64,000 nucleotides of DNA, taken from NCBI GenBank assembly GCA_016214985.1, contig JACRMM010000049.1, positions 62,001 to 126,000 of the forward strand. Direction: 5' to 3'. The stretch is from Deltaproteobacteria bacterium. GTDB lineage: Bacteria; Desulfobacterota; Deferrisomatia; Deferrisomatales; JACRMM01. How positions within the stretch are numbered: the first letter of the stretch is position 1; every line of letters begins with the position of its first letter. The notes under the pieces were generated by a model. The model did no database searches. It was not told the origin of the DNA and saw only the letters and a program-made list of their open reading frames with translations. The position numbers and the translations under genes were made by a program. Below, one piece after another: positions 1 through 7,232 of the stretch.

Positions 1-16
1 CGACCAGGAGGTTCCC

Positions 17-1048
17 TTGCGCGCACGACTTCTCGCCGCCGCCTGTCTCGTCCTCTCCGGCGTGGGATTGTCCTTCGCTGCCGCCGCGCCGTACCGCGCC
101 CTCAAAGGGGACACCCTCTGGGATCTGGCGGGGAAGCGCTGGAAGAATCCCTTTGCCTGGCCGGAGCTCTGGTCGCTCAACCCCCACATCAGCAACCCCC
201 ATGAGATCGAGCCGGGCGACCCGATCTTCTTCGACCGACGTTCCTCGGGCGCCGAGATCCGCTTGCCGTTGGACCGGCTCGGCCCGATCGGACCGAGGAC
301 CGAGGGCGGCACGGTCGCCGTGGCTCCTGCGGGGGCCGGTTCGGTGGCCCTGGGCCGTGGGGCGGTGGCACCCGTGCTCGTGGAACGCCGTAAGGCGGGT
401 GACTTCGTGTCGGCGCACCGGGTCGACCGGTGGGCGACCGTGACCAATCGCGGCACGGGCCGCGTGATCTTCAGCCTGGACGATGAGATCGAGTTTCGGG
501 TGACGCCGGCGTCGCGCCTGCAACCGGGCGATCTGGCGACCGTGTTCGACGACTCCCTACCCGTGGTGCACCCCGTCAATCGAGCACCCCAGGGCTATCT
601 CGTGCACGTCCTCGGGCAGGTGCGGGTACGTTCCGTCGCCGGCAGCCGGGGGGTCGGGCGGCTCGTGGAGAGCTACGACACCGTCAGTGACGGCGCCGGG
701 GTGATGCCCTACCGCGAGACCACGGTGAGCGTTTCGCCCAAGGGCGCGAAGGGAGGGATCGAGGGGGTGGTCCTGCAGGGCAACCCCGAGAAGGCGCTGT
801 TCTGCGCCAGCGACGTGGTGTTCCTGGATCGCGGCTCCCTCCACGGCCTCGAGCCCGGGGCGGTCCTCGAAATCCCCGTGGCAGACCGGGAGAGCCGGTC
901 CTTGGAAGGACTGGTCGACCTGGGTCGCCCCCTGGCGCACCTGCTCGTCTTCTCCGTGGAGGACAAGTCGGCCGCGGGCCTGATTGTCGACAGCCGAGCC
1001 ACGATCGAGATCGGAGACCGGTTCATCGCGGCGGCCGTTTCCCCTTGA
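17..1048 (+). CDS. LysM-domain secreted/periplasmic protein
   Basis: The start is a TTG preceded by a clear CAGGAGG ribosome-binding site at about 5-11. Residues 1-24 form a signal peptide ending in an Ala-rich AAAAP stretch. Residues about 25-75 are a LysM-type module (YRALKGDTLWDLAGKRW, then LWSLNPHISNPHEIEPGD), which in this family binds peptidoglycan or related glycans. The remaining 270 residues are a beta-rich region I do not recognise. Proteins of this shape occur in Geobacter-like genomes. The partner is unknown; a cell-wall-associated role is inferred from the LysM domain alone. The stop codon lies inside the proposed ffh -35 box. Confidence 0.8.
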   Translation: MRARLLAAACLVLSGVGLSFAAAAPYRALKGDTLWDLAGKRWKNPFAWPELWSLNPHISNPHEIEPGDPIFFDRRSSGAEIRLPLDRLGPIGPRTEGGTVAVAPAGAGSVALGRGAVAPVLVERRKAGDFVSAHRVDRWATVTNRGTGRVIFSLDDEIEFRVTPASRLQPGDLATVFDDSLPVVHPVNRAPQGYLVHVLGQVRVRSVAGSRGVGRLVESYDTVSDGAGVMPYRETTVSVSPKGAKGGIEGVVLQGNPEKALFCASDVVFLDRGSLHGLEPGAVLEIPVADRESRSLEGLVDLGRPLAHLLVFSVEDKSAAGLIVDSRATIEIGDRFIAAAVSP

Positions 1049-1074
1049 CACTGAAGTAGCCGCCCCCCTATAGT
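1045..1074 (+). promoter_or_regulatory. sigma-70-type promoter of ffh operon
   Basis: TTGACA at 1045-1050 and TATAGT at 1069-1074 are separated by 18 bases, about 60 bases upstream of the ffh start. The match to consensus is strong for this GC-rich sequence. Confidence 0.6.
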
Positions 1075-1133
1075 CGCCGTTCCCGAAAAATCCGGGGGGC
1101 CGTACGCCCTGCGGCTCGGGCCCGGGAGCGGCG

Positions 1134-2507
1134 ATGTTCGAAAGCCTGTCCGACAAGCTCTCCGGCGTCTTCAAGGTCCTGCGGTCCAAGGGAAGACTGG
1201 GCGAGAAGGACGTGGACGCCGCCATGCGGGAGGTGCGTATCGCCCTTCTGGAGGCGGACGTCCACTACAAGGTCGTCAAGGACTTCGTGGGGGCCGTCAA
1301 GGAGCGGGCCCTGGGGCAGGAGGTGATGAAGAGCCTCACCCCCGGGCAGATGGTGGTTAAGGTCGTCCACGAGGAGCTCCTGCGGATGCTCGGGGACGTT
1401 CACGAGCCGCTATCGCTGCGCGGGACGCCGCCGGTGCCGGTCCTCCTTGTGGGGCTCCAGGGATCGGGAAAGACGACCAGCTGCGGCAAGCTGGCCCTCT
1501 ATCTGAAGAAATCGCTCAAACGGCGCCCCTACCTGGTTTCGGCCGACGTCTACCGCCCCGCTGCGATCCAGCAGCTCCAGAAGGTCGCCGGCGATCTCGG
1601 TTTCCCTGTGTTCGATTCGGACGCCCGGGAGGATCCGGTCGAGATCTGCCGAAAGGCGGCGGAGGAGGCGCGCAGGCTCGGTTGCGACACGCTCCTGGTC
1701 GACACCGCCGGCCGGCTCCACGTCGACGAGGCGCTGATGGAGGAGCTCCGGCGCCTCTCCGCCCTGCTCGAACCGGCCGAGACCCTGCTCGTGGCGGACG
1801 CCATGACGGGGCAGGACGCGGTGAACGTCGCGCGGCAGTTCGACGCCACCCTCGGGATCACCGGGGTGGTGCTCACGAAGATGGACGGCGACGCGCGGGG
1901 CGGGGCGGCGCTCTCCATACGGGCCGTCACCGGCAAGCCGATCAAGCTCCTGGGCGTGGGCGAGAAGCTTGATGCGCTCGAGGTGTTCCACCCCGAGCGA
2001 ATGGCTTCGCGCATCCTCGGGATGGGCGACGTGATGAGCCTCATTGAGCGCGCCGAGCAGGCCGTCGACGAGACCACTTCGGCGGACCTCGAGGAGAAGC
2101 TTCGGAAGAACGCGTTCACGCTCGAGGACTTCCGCGACCAGCTCCGGATGCTGCGGAAACTGGGGAGCTTGGAGGACCTCATGGGCATGATCCCCGGGAT
2201 GGGAGGCGCGAAGGGCGTCAAACCCGACGAGCGCGAGCTCACCCGGATCGTGGCCATCATCGACAGCATGACCCCAGTGGAGCGGCGAAAGCCCGAGCTC
2301 CTCAACGCCAGCCGGCGGCGGCGAATCGCCGCGGGGAGCGGCGCCCGCGTGGAAGATGTCAACCGGCTCATGAAGCGCTTTCAGGAAGCGCGCCTCATGA
2401 TCAAGAGGATGAACCAGATGGGCCTCGGCCGCCTGGGCGGCAAGATGGGGAAGATGGGAAAGATGGGCAGGCTCCTGGGCAAGGGGCTCGGGAAGTTGCC
2501 GTTCTGA
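1134..2507 (+). CDS. ffh: Signal recognition particle protein Ffh
   Basis: GTPase of the bacterial SRP; with 4.5S RNA it delivers nascent membrane proteins to FtsY at the membrane. At 457 residues it has the normal length. The N domain is followed by a G domain with the P-loop GLQGSGKTT, the DTAGRLHVD motif, [13 protein letters not shown] and GVGEK. The C-terminal M domain carries the methionine-rich RNA/signal-binding helices and ends in tandem [10 protein letters not shown] repeats. GGGAG lies just upstream of the ATG. It heads the ffh-rpsP-rimM-trmD-rplS run that is conserved in many bacteria. Confidence 0.98.
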   Translation: MFESLSDKLSGVFKVLRSKGRLGEKDVDAAMREVRIALLEADVHYKVVKDFVGAVKERALGQEVMKSLTPGQMVVKVVHEELLRMLGDVHEPLSLRGTPPVPVLLVGLQGSGKTTSCGKLALYLKKSLKRRPYLVSADVYRPAAIQQLQKVAGDLGFPVFDSDAREDPVEICRKAAEEARRLGCDTLLVDTAGRLHVDEALMEELRRLSALLEPAETLLVADAMTGQDAVNVARQFDATLGITGVVLTKMDGDARGGAALSIRAVTGKPIKLLGVGEKLDALEVFHPERMASRILGMGDVMSLIERAEQAVDETTSADLEEKLRKNAFTLEDFRDQLRMLRKLGSLEDLMGMIPGMGGAKGVKPDERELTRIVAIIDSMTPVERRKPELLNASRRRRIAAGSGARVEDVNRLMKRFQEARLMIKRMNQMGLGRLGGKMGKMGKMGRLLGKGLGKLPF

Positions 2508-2511
2508 TAGA

Positions 2512-2562
2512 GTTATTGGTTCTTGGTCATTGGTTGTTGGTTTCCAGGCAAAGACCAATAAC
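2512..2562. repeat. Intergenic inverted repeat between ffh and rpsP
   Basis: A perfect 9-base inverted repeat (GTTATTGGT at 2512-2520, ACCAATAAC at 2554-2562) flanks several TTGGT units. The block is clearly more AT-rich than its surroundings. It is not followed by a T run, so it looks more like a dispersed intergenic palindrome or an RNA element than a terminator. Confidence 0.4.
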
Positions 2563-2631
2563 CGATGTTCAGCAGTGAACGACCGCGCCGACGGCGGACC
2601 GCTGTCGGCTGCTCTTCGAGGAGACGAGATC

Positions 2632-2895
2632 ATGGCCGTGAAGATCCGCCTGGCCCGCCACGGGGCCAAGAAGAACCCCTTCTACCGCATCGTCGCCGCC
2701 ACGTCGGAGGCGCCCCGGGACGGTCGCTTCCTCGAAGTCCTCGGGACGTACGCTCCCAAGGAGAATCCGGCCGCCGTCACCGTGAAGGAGGACCGGGTCC
2801 TGGACTGGCTGAGCCGGGGTGCGCAGCCCACCGAGACCGTGAAGAGCATCCTGAAGAAGGCCGGCGTCTTGGACAAGGCGCGAGCCTCCGCCTGA
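2632..2895 (+). CDS. rpsP: 30S ribosomal protein S16
   Basis: 87 residues, the usual size. It begins [20 protein letters not shown], the S16 signature, and contains the [10 protein letters not shown] motif. The reading frame opens further upstream at 2530, but ATG 2632 gives the conserved N terminus and follows a GAGGAGA ribosome-binding site. S16 is a primary 16S rRNA-binding protein of the 30S body. The KH-domain gene often found between rpsP and rimM is missing here. Confidence 0.97.
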   Translation: MAVKIRLARHGAKKNPFYRIVAATSEAPRDGRFLEVLGTYAPKENPAAVTVKEDRVLDWLSRGAQPTETVKSILKKAGVLDKARASA

Positions 2896-2912
2896 CGAAC
2901 GGCGCCGAACCC

Positions 2913-3440
2913 ATGGCCCGGGTTCGGCTCGTGGCGGTGGGCCGGGTGGGCCGGCCCCACGGCATCCGCGGTGAGGTGCGGATCGAGGTCGGAGACGGCC
3001 TTTCCGAGGGGTTGGCCCGGTACAGCCGTCTCTACCTCGGCCGTTCGGGAAGGGCCGACGCCGCCGACGCGGAGCCGGTGACGATCGACGCCTGGCGGAC
3101 CCACGGCCGTTTCCTGCTCGTACGGTTCGAAGGGGTGCAGACGCCGGACGAGGCCGCGCGGCTGACCTCCTCGACGCTCTATGTCGAGCGCGGCGAGATG
3201 CCGCCCCTGGAGCCCGACGAGTACTACCACGCCGATCTGCTCGGCTGCGCGGTGCGAGACGAGGCGGGGGAGTGGCTGGGCAGCGCGGAGGACGTGTTCG
3301 CCACCGGAGCCCACGACGTGTTGGTCATCCGGTCGCCCGATGGGGAGTGGATGCTGCCCTTGACCGCCGAGACGCTGGTCTCCCTGAACCTGGAGGCGAG
3401 CGAGATCCAGGTGCGGGTCCCGGAGGGGCTGCGCGGGTGA
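2913..3440 (+). CDS. rimM: 16S rRNA processing/ribosome maturation protein RimM
   Basis: 175 residues. The N-terminal RimM domain has GRVGRPHGIRGEVRI, and the C-terminal PRC-barrel-like half has EYYHADLLGCAVRD and DVLVIRSPDGEWMLPL. RimM binds S19 and assists late 30S head assembly. ATG 2913 is chosen because it places the GRVGRPHG motif at the N terminus; the upstream in-frame extension is unlike the family. Its stop overlaps the trmD GTG start in GTGA, which suggests translational coupling. Confidence 0.96.
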   Translation: MARVRLVAVGRVGRPHGIRGEVRIEVGDGLSEGLARYSRLYLGRSGRADAADAEPVTIDAWRTHGRFLLVRFEGVQTPDEAARLTSSTLYVERGEMPPLEPDEYYHADLLGCAVRDEAGEWLGSAEDVFATGAHDVLVIRSPDGEWMLPLTAETLVSLNLEASEIQVRVPEGLRG

Positions 3441-4183
3441 GGTTCACGATCGTCACCCTCTTCCAGGGGTACTTCGCGGGCGCGTTGGAGTCGGGTATCC
3501 TCGGGAGAGCCCGCGAAGCGGGTCTCGTCACGGTGGACTTCGTCGACCTCCGGGTGTTCGGAGAAGGACGTCACCGCGTGACCGACGACTACCCCTTCGG
3601 CGGCGGCGCCGGGATGGTGATGAAGCCGGGCCCCGTCGTTTCGGCGATCGAGGTGGCGCGGGCGGCGAGCCCCGGCTGCCGGGTCGTACTGCTCACGCCC
3701 CAGGGTCGTCTCTTTCGTCAACCGGTGGCGCGAGAGCTGGCGAGCGCCGGCCGTGAGGGGCCGGGAGGCCTGGTGCTCGTCTGCGGGCGGTACGAAGGTT
3801 TCGACGAGCGGATCCGGCCGTACTGCGACGACGAGCTCTCGATCGGAGACTTCGTGCTCATGGGAGGAGAGGCGGCGGCGCTCGTCGTCATCGAGGCCGT
3901 CGCGAGGCTTCTACCGGGGGTGCTGGGGGCGGAGGCGTCGTCCGAGGAGGAGACCCTCTCCGAGGGCCTCTTGGAGTACCCCCAGTACACCCGACCGCGG
4001 TCGTTCCGAGGCGCCGCAGTGCCGGAGGTCCTCCTGGGAGGGCATCACGCCGACGTGGCGGCCTGGCGCCGTCGCCAGGCCCTGGTGAGGACCGCCCGAC
4101 GCCGGCCCGATCTCCTGGATGCGGCGCCGCTCTCCGACGACGACCGCCGGTGGGCGCGCCGCGCAGCCGCGGACGAGGCCTAG
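3437..4183 (+). CDS. trmD: tRNA (guanine-N1-)-methyltransferase TrmD
   Basis: SPOUT-family enzyme that makes m1G37 in tRNA using S-adenosylmethionine, which prevents +1 frameshifting. 248 residues from a GTG start overlapping the rimM stop. Visible motifs are VRFTIVTLFQGYF at the N terminus, YPFGGGAGMVMKPGP, VCGRYEGFDERI in the trefoil knot, and SIGDFVLMGGE. The C-terminal helical domain is present. The following methyltransferase starts at the trmD stop codon. Confidence 0.97.
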   Translation: MRFTIVTLFQGYFAGALESGILGRAREAGLVTVDFVDLRVFGEGRHRVTDDYPFGGGAGMVMKPGPVVSAIEVARAASPGCRVVLLTPQGRLFRQPVARELASAGREGPGGLVLVCGRYEGFDERIRPYCDDELSIGDFVLMGGEAAALVVIEAVARLLPGVLGAEASSEEETLSEGLLEYPQYTRPRSFRGAAVPEVLLGGHHADVAAWRRRQALVRTARRRPDLLDAAPLSDDDRRWARRAAADEA

Positions 4184-4743
4184 TGCCGGACAGGGTCTGC
4201 CTCGCGCTGGTGCACCACCCCACGGTCGACCGGGTAGGGACGGTGGTCACGACAGCGGTGACGACCCTCGACCTGCACGACTTCTGCCGCTTGGCCCGCA
4301 CCTACGGGCTCGGCGGGGTGTACGCCACCACGCCGCTGACGGCCCAGCGGGACCTGGTGGCCTCGCTCCTCGACCACTGGCTCACAGGCCGGGGCGGCGA
4401 GGCGAACCCCTGCCGCAGGCAGGCCCTCCAGGGACTGCGGGTCGTGGAGAGCATCGACGAGGCGGCCCGGGATGTTGCCGGGCGCTGGGGGGACGAACCG
4501 GAGCTGGTCGCGACCAGTGCCCGAGGGGGAGGGCAGCGGGTAAGCTTTGACGAGGGCCGCCGTCGCCTGGCCTCGGCGGAGAGACCCGTGCTGCTCGTGT
4601 TTGGGACGGGCTGGGGCCTGGCGCCGGAGGCGTTGGCGCGGTGCCGCTGGACGCTGGAGCCGATCCAGGGGCCCGGTGAGTACAACCACCTGTCGGTCCG
4701 ATCCGCGGCCTCGATCGTCGTGGACCGGTTGTTCGGACGATAA
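4183..4743 (+). CDS. TrmD-associated SPOUT-like RNA methyltransferase
   Basis: 186 residues from a GTG start that shares a base with the trmD stop. The sequence VCLALVHHPTVDRVGTVV followed by TTLDLHDFCRLARTYGL matches the small SAM-dependent RNA methyltransferase family (Pfam Methyltrn_RNA_4) that sits next to trmD in deltaproteobacteria and Thermotogae. The C-terminal half contains LVFGTGWGLAPEAL and GEYNHLSVRSAASI, which correspond to the knot that binds SAM. The RNA substrate is not known from the sequence. Confidence 0.85.
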   Translation: MPDRVCLALVHHPTVDRVGTVVTTAVTTLDLHDFCRLARTYGLGGVYATTPLTAQRDLVASLLDHWLTGRGGEANPCRRQALQGLRVVESIDEAARDVAGRWGDEPELVATSARGGGQRVSFDEGRRRLASAERPVLLVFGTGWGLAPEALARCRWTLEPIQGPGEYNHLSVRSAASIVVDRLFGR

Positions 4744-4860
4744 CGGCGGCTTTCAGCGATCCGCTGTCAGCCGTCAGCCGGAAGCGCGTCATGGAAGGAC
4801 GGGCCGCTTCCGGCGCAACCATGGAACCTTGATCGAGCTGACCGCTGACAGCTGAGAGCC
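4744..4860. repeat. REP/BIME-like intergenic palindromic element
   Basis: The region between the methyltransferase and rplS has imperfect inverted ends. The left end (about 4751-4780) reads CTTTCAGCGATCCGCTGTC, and the right end (4835-4860) reads GAGCTGACCGCTGACAGCTG. An inner GGAAGCG/CGCTTCC stem lies between them. The 14-mer GAGCTGACCGCTGA at 4835-4848 recurs exactly at 33966-33979, just before smpB, so the motif is dispersed. Confidence 0.5.
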
Positions 4861-4875
4861 CTCAGGAGGATTTCG

Positions 4876-5223
4876 ATGAATATCGTGGATGGCATCGAAC
4901 GCGAGCAGATGCGGATGGACGTGCCCTTCCTGTGGGCCGGTGACAAGGTGCGTGTGCACTACCGGATCCGGGAGGGAGAGAAGGTTCGCGTCCAGGTCTT
5001 CGAAGGCGTCCTGATCGCCCAGAAGCGGGGAGGCATGGGCGCCTCGATTACGGTGCGAAAGGTGAGCTTCGGCGTCGGGGTGGAGCGCGTGTTCCCCGTC
5101 CACACCCCCATGATCGAAAAGGTCGAGGTGGTGAGCCACAGCAAGGTTCGCCGCGCGAAGCTCTACTACCTGCGCGACCTGAAGGGCAAAGCCGCGCGCC
5201 TCAAGGAGCTTCGATACGCCTGA
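4876..5223 (+). CDS. rplS: 50S ribosomal protein L19
   Basis: 115 residues, the normal size for L19, with conserved [43 protein letters not shown] and the C-terminal [23 protein letters not shown]19 sits at the interface of the 30S and 50S subunits. AGGAGG lies 7 bases upstream of ATG 4876. It closes the rpsP-rimM-trmD-rplS operon, although a palindromic intergenic element separates it from the methyltransferase. Confidence 0.98.
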   Translation: MNIVDGIEREQMRMDVPFLWAGDKVRVHYRIREGEKVRVQVFEGVLIAQKRGGMGASITVRKVSFGVGVERVFPVHTPMIEKVEVVSHSKVRRAKLYYLRDLKGKAARLKELRYA

Positions 5224-5235
5224 GGCAGGCCTTCC

Positions 5236-5922
5236 GTGGGGACGGGAGGGAGGGACGCCTCGCCTCCCAGGGGGTACGCCCCCCTGGGTGAGCCGGACCG
5301 CGCGGTCTTCGCGCGCGGGTTTCGCGCCGTGTGCGGTGTCGATGAGGTCGGGCGGGGTCCCCTGGCCGGACCTGTGGTGGCCGCGGCGGTCCTCTTGGAC
5401 CGCGACGCCGCTCCCCTCCTTCCGGGGCTGGGCGACTCCAAGGCCCTGAGCTCCCGCACCCGGGCCGATCTGGTGCCTCGAATCCACGACGTGGCGATCG
5501 GCGTGGGTGTCGGGCTTGCCACGGTCGAGGAGATCGACCGCCTCAACATCCTCCAGGCCAGCCTCCTGGCCATGGCCCGCGCCGTCGCGTCGCTCTCTTC
5601 CCCTCCGGACTTCCTTCTGGTGGACGGCCTTCACCCCATTCCACTCCCGATTCCCCAGGAGACACTCGTGAAGGGCGACGCGCGCTCGGTCTGCATCGCC
5701 GCCGCCTCCAACGTGGCGAAGGAGCACCGCGACCGCCTCATGTGCGAGTACGCAGTGCTCCATCCCGGTTACGGCTTCGACGAGCACAAGGGGTACCCGA
5801 CGGCCTCCCACCGGGAGGCCCTTCGCCGTCTCGGGCCGTCTCCCCTCCACCGGCTCACCTTCCGGGGCGTGAGGGAGCTCCTGGCTCCTCCGGCGCAGCC
5901 GGATCTGTTCCGAGCCCTGTGA
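5236..5922 (+). CDS. rnhB: Ribonuclease HII
   Basis: Removes RNA from RNA/DNA hybrids and single ribonucleotides from DNA. The 228 residues start with a GTG only 12 bases after rplS. The catalytic signature VCGVDEVGRGPLAGPVVAAA is present, with DEVGRG carrying the first acidic pair, followed by GLGDSKALS, FLLVDG and ASNVAKEHRD, and GYGFDEHKGYPT near the end. The N terminus is about 25 residues longer than the core, so an internal start is possible. Its stop overlaps the yraN GTG. Confidence 0.96.
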   Translation: MGTGGRDASPPRGYAPLGEPDRAVFARGFRAVCGVDEVGRGPLAGPVVAAAVLLDRDAAPLLPGLGDSKALSSRTRADLVPRIHDVAIGVGVGLATVEEIDRLNILQASLLAMARAVASLSSPPDFLLVDGLHPIPLPIPQETLVKGDARSVCIAAASNVAKEHRDRLMCEYAVLHPGYGFDEHKGYPTASHREALRRLGPSPLHRLTFRGVRELLAPPAQPDLFRAL

Positions 5923-6287
5923 AACGCGACCCCCGCCCCCTCGGAGCCGCGGGGGAAGAGATCGCGGCCCGCCTGCTCGCCTCGCTCGGATACCGCATCC
6001 TGGACCGAAACTTTCGCTGCCCCCTCGGGGAGCTCGACGTGGTCGCGATCAAGGACCGCACCCTCGTGTTCCTGGAGGTCAAGGCGCGCACCTCCGACGA
6101 TTTCGGCGGGCCGCTGGAGGCCGTGGACCGCCGCAAGCGCCGCAAGCTCACCCGGCTCGCCCAGTACTACGCCAAACTCAAGGGCCTCGTCGACGCGCCC
6201 CAGCGCTTCGACGTGGTGGCCGTGTGGTTCGAGGGAGGCCGGCCGCGCGCCGAGGTGTATGAGAACGCCTTCGACGCGGAGGAGTAG
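5919..6287 (+). CDS. YraN/UPF0102 endonuclease-like protein
   Basis: 122 residues, GTG start overlapping the rnhB stop. The core pattern GAAGEEIAARLLASLGYRIL, then CPLGELDVVAIKDRTLVFLEVKAR, is the UPF0102 family, whose predicted Holliday-junction-resolvase/restriction fold has an E-D-ExK active site (E and D in GELDVV, EVK here). The precise role of the family is not established. The rnhB-yraN order is common. Confidence 0.9.
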   Translation: MKRDPRPLGAAGEEIAARLLASLGYRILDRNFRCPLGELDVVAIKDRTLVFLEVKARTSDDFGGPLEAVDRRKRRKLTRLAQYYAKLKGLVDAPQRFDVVAVWFEGGRPRAEVYENAFDAEE

Positions 6288-6370
6288 CCCGGACGCGGCC
6301 CGCGCGCCGCAGATCTCCCGTCGGCGCAGAGGGCCCGTCACGGCATGATCAAGCTGCAGGAGGAACGGCG

Positions 6371-6967
6371 ATGGCTAGAAAAACGATCGCAAAGGCTACG
6401 GCAACCGTCGCTATCGTGCCGGAGCTGCTAGAAAAACTGTTCGCCTCGTACGAAGTACGTTCCACGGAAGGAAAGCCTCTTACCGTATTCTCCTTGAGCC
6501 ATAACAAGGCCGATCGCCCGATCTGCATCTATGATCATCGTCCGGAAGTATGTCGGGCGGCAGCTGGTTTTGAGGAAGTCCCGAACGTAGAGACCGCACA
6601 GCGTCTCATCGATTCGTTTGTAGCAGATGCCGCAGTCAAAATCGTCACGAGCCGAATCGATGCCGTAGACCGCCCGGCCATCAATCTCCACCCAGTGCCG
6701 GACACTTGCGAGGTCGACCACGTCCTCTCCGGCACCCTCCGGAGGTTCCCCTCGGATGTACCGGAATTCGACAAATGGAGCCTCCAATTCCCCGCGGGGA
6801 GAAGGGGCAAGATCTTCTTCCGGCTCCGAGAGCTCCCGCGCCCCTCGGAGAGCGAGGATCTGGCGGTGATCTCCGAGAAGACGACCGAAGAAGAGCCGGA
6901 GGACGTCAACGAGCTCATGGGTTTCCGCAAAGTCGTCTTCCACCGCGGGCCTCCTCGAAGGTCCTGA
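6371..6967 (+). CDS. Hypothetical protein, atypical composition
   Basis: 198 residues that I do not recognise. A strong CAGGAGG ribosome-binding site lies 8 bases before the ATG. The first two thirds use many A/T-ending codons (CTA, AAA, GTA, CAT, GAT), unlike every neighbour, while the last third is closer to host usage. There is no signal peptide or membrane span. A short acidic stretch EKTTEEEPEDVNEL lies near the C terminus. An aligned antisense frame of the same length exists (6428-7024), but it lacks a comparable start signal. The gene stands alone between yraN and gyrA. Recent horizontal acquisition is inferred from codon use. Confidence 0.6.
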   Translation: MARKTIAKATATVAIVPELLEKLFASYEVRSTEGKPLTVFSLSHNKADRPICIYDHRPEVCRAAAGFEEVPNVETAQRLIDSFVADAAVKIVTSRIDAVDRPAINLHPVPDTCEVDHVLSGTLRRFPSDVPEFDKWSLQFPAGRRGKIFFRLRELPRPSESEDLAVISEKTTEEEPEDVNELMGFRKVVFHRGPPRRS

Positions 6968-7154
6968 GGCCAAGTCGGGAACGCTCGGCGCCTTGTCCCC
7001 GATCTGGCCGCAGCGTTCGGGCATCCCGGCCTCGGGTCACCGAGGTCCTCTCTCCGTGCTCTGCCCTGCTGGACCACAGTTGGAGCGGGGGCTCGCCGCG
7101 GTGTTCGAACCTCAGCAGTACCGTGCCGCCGCCGACCGGGTCTGGGCCGCCTCC

Positions 7155-7172
7155 CCGGAGAGCCGTCTCCGG
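7155..7172. other. Short hairpin upstream of gyrA
   Basis: CCGGAGA and TCTCCGG form a perfect 7-base stem around GCCG, within the 265-base gap between the 6371 gene and gyrA. No T run follows. I see nothing else definite in 6968-7232 apart from the gyrA ribosome-binding site GGAGGAG. Confidence 0.3.
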
Positions 7173-7232
7173 CAATGGCGGCATCTCCCTGTTTTGTGGT
7201 AAAAGGCTCCGTTTCCCACGAGCGGAGGAGTG

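Noticed and set aside
6428..7024. Antisense ORF of 198 codons overlapping the 6371 gene, with protein-like sequence
   Set aside because: Its codons align exactly with those of the plus-strand gene, its start lacks a good Shine-Dalgarno, and third-position GC favours the plus strand.
7095..7115. GTTCGAAC sequence resembling a tRNA T-loop
   Set aside because: Flanking bases do not form the T stem on either strand and there is no acceptor or anticodon arm.
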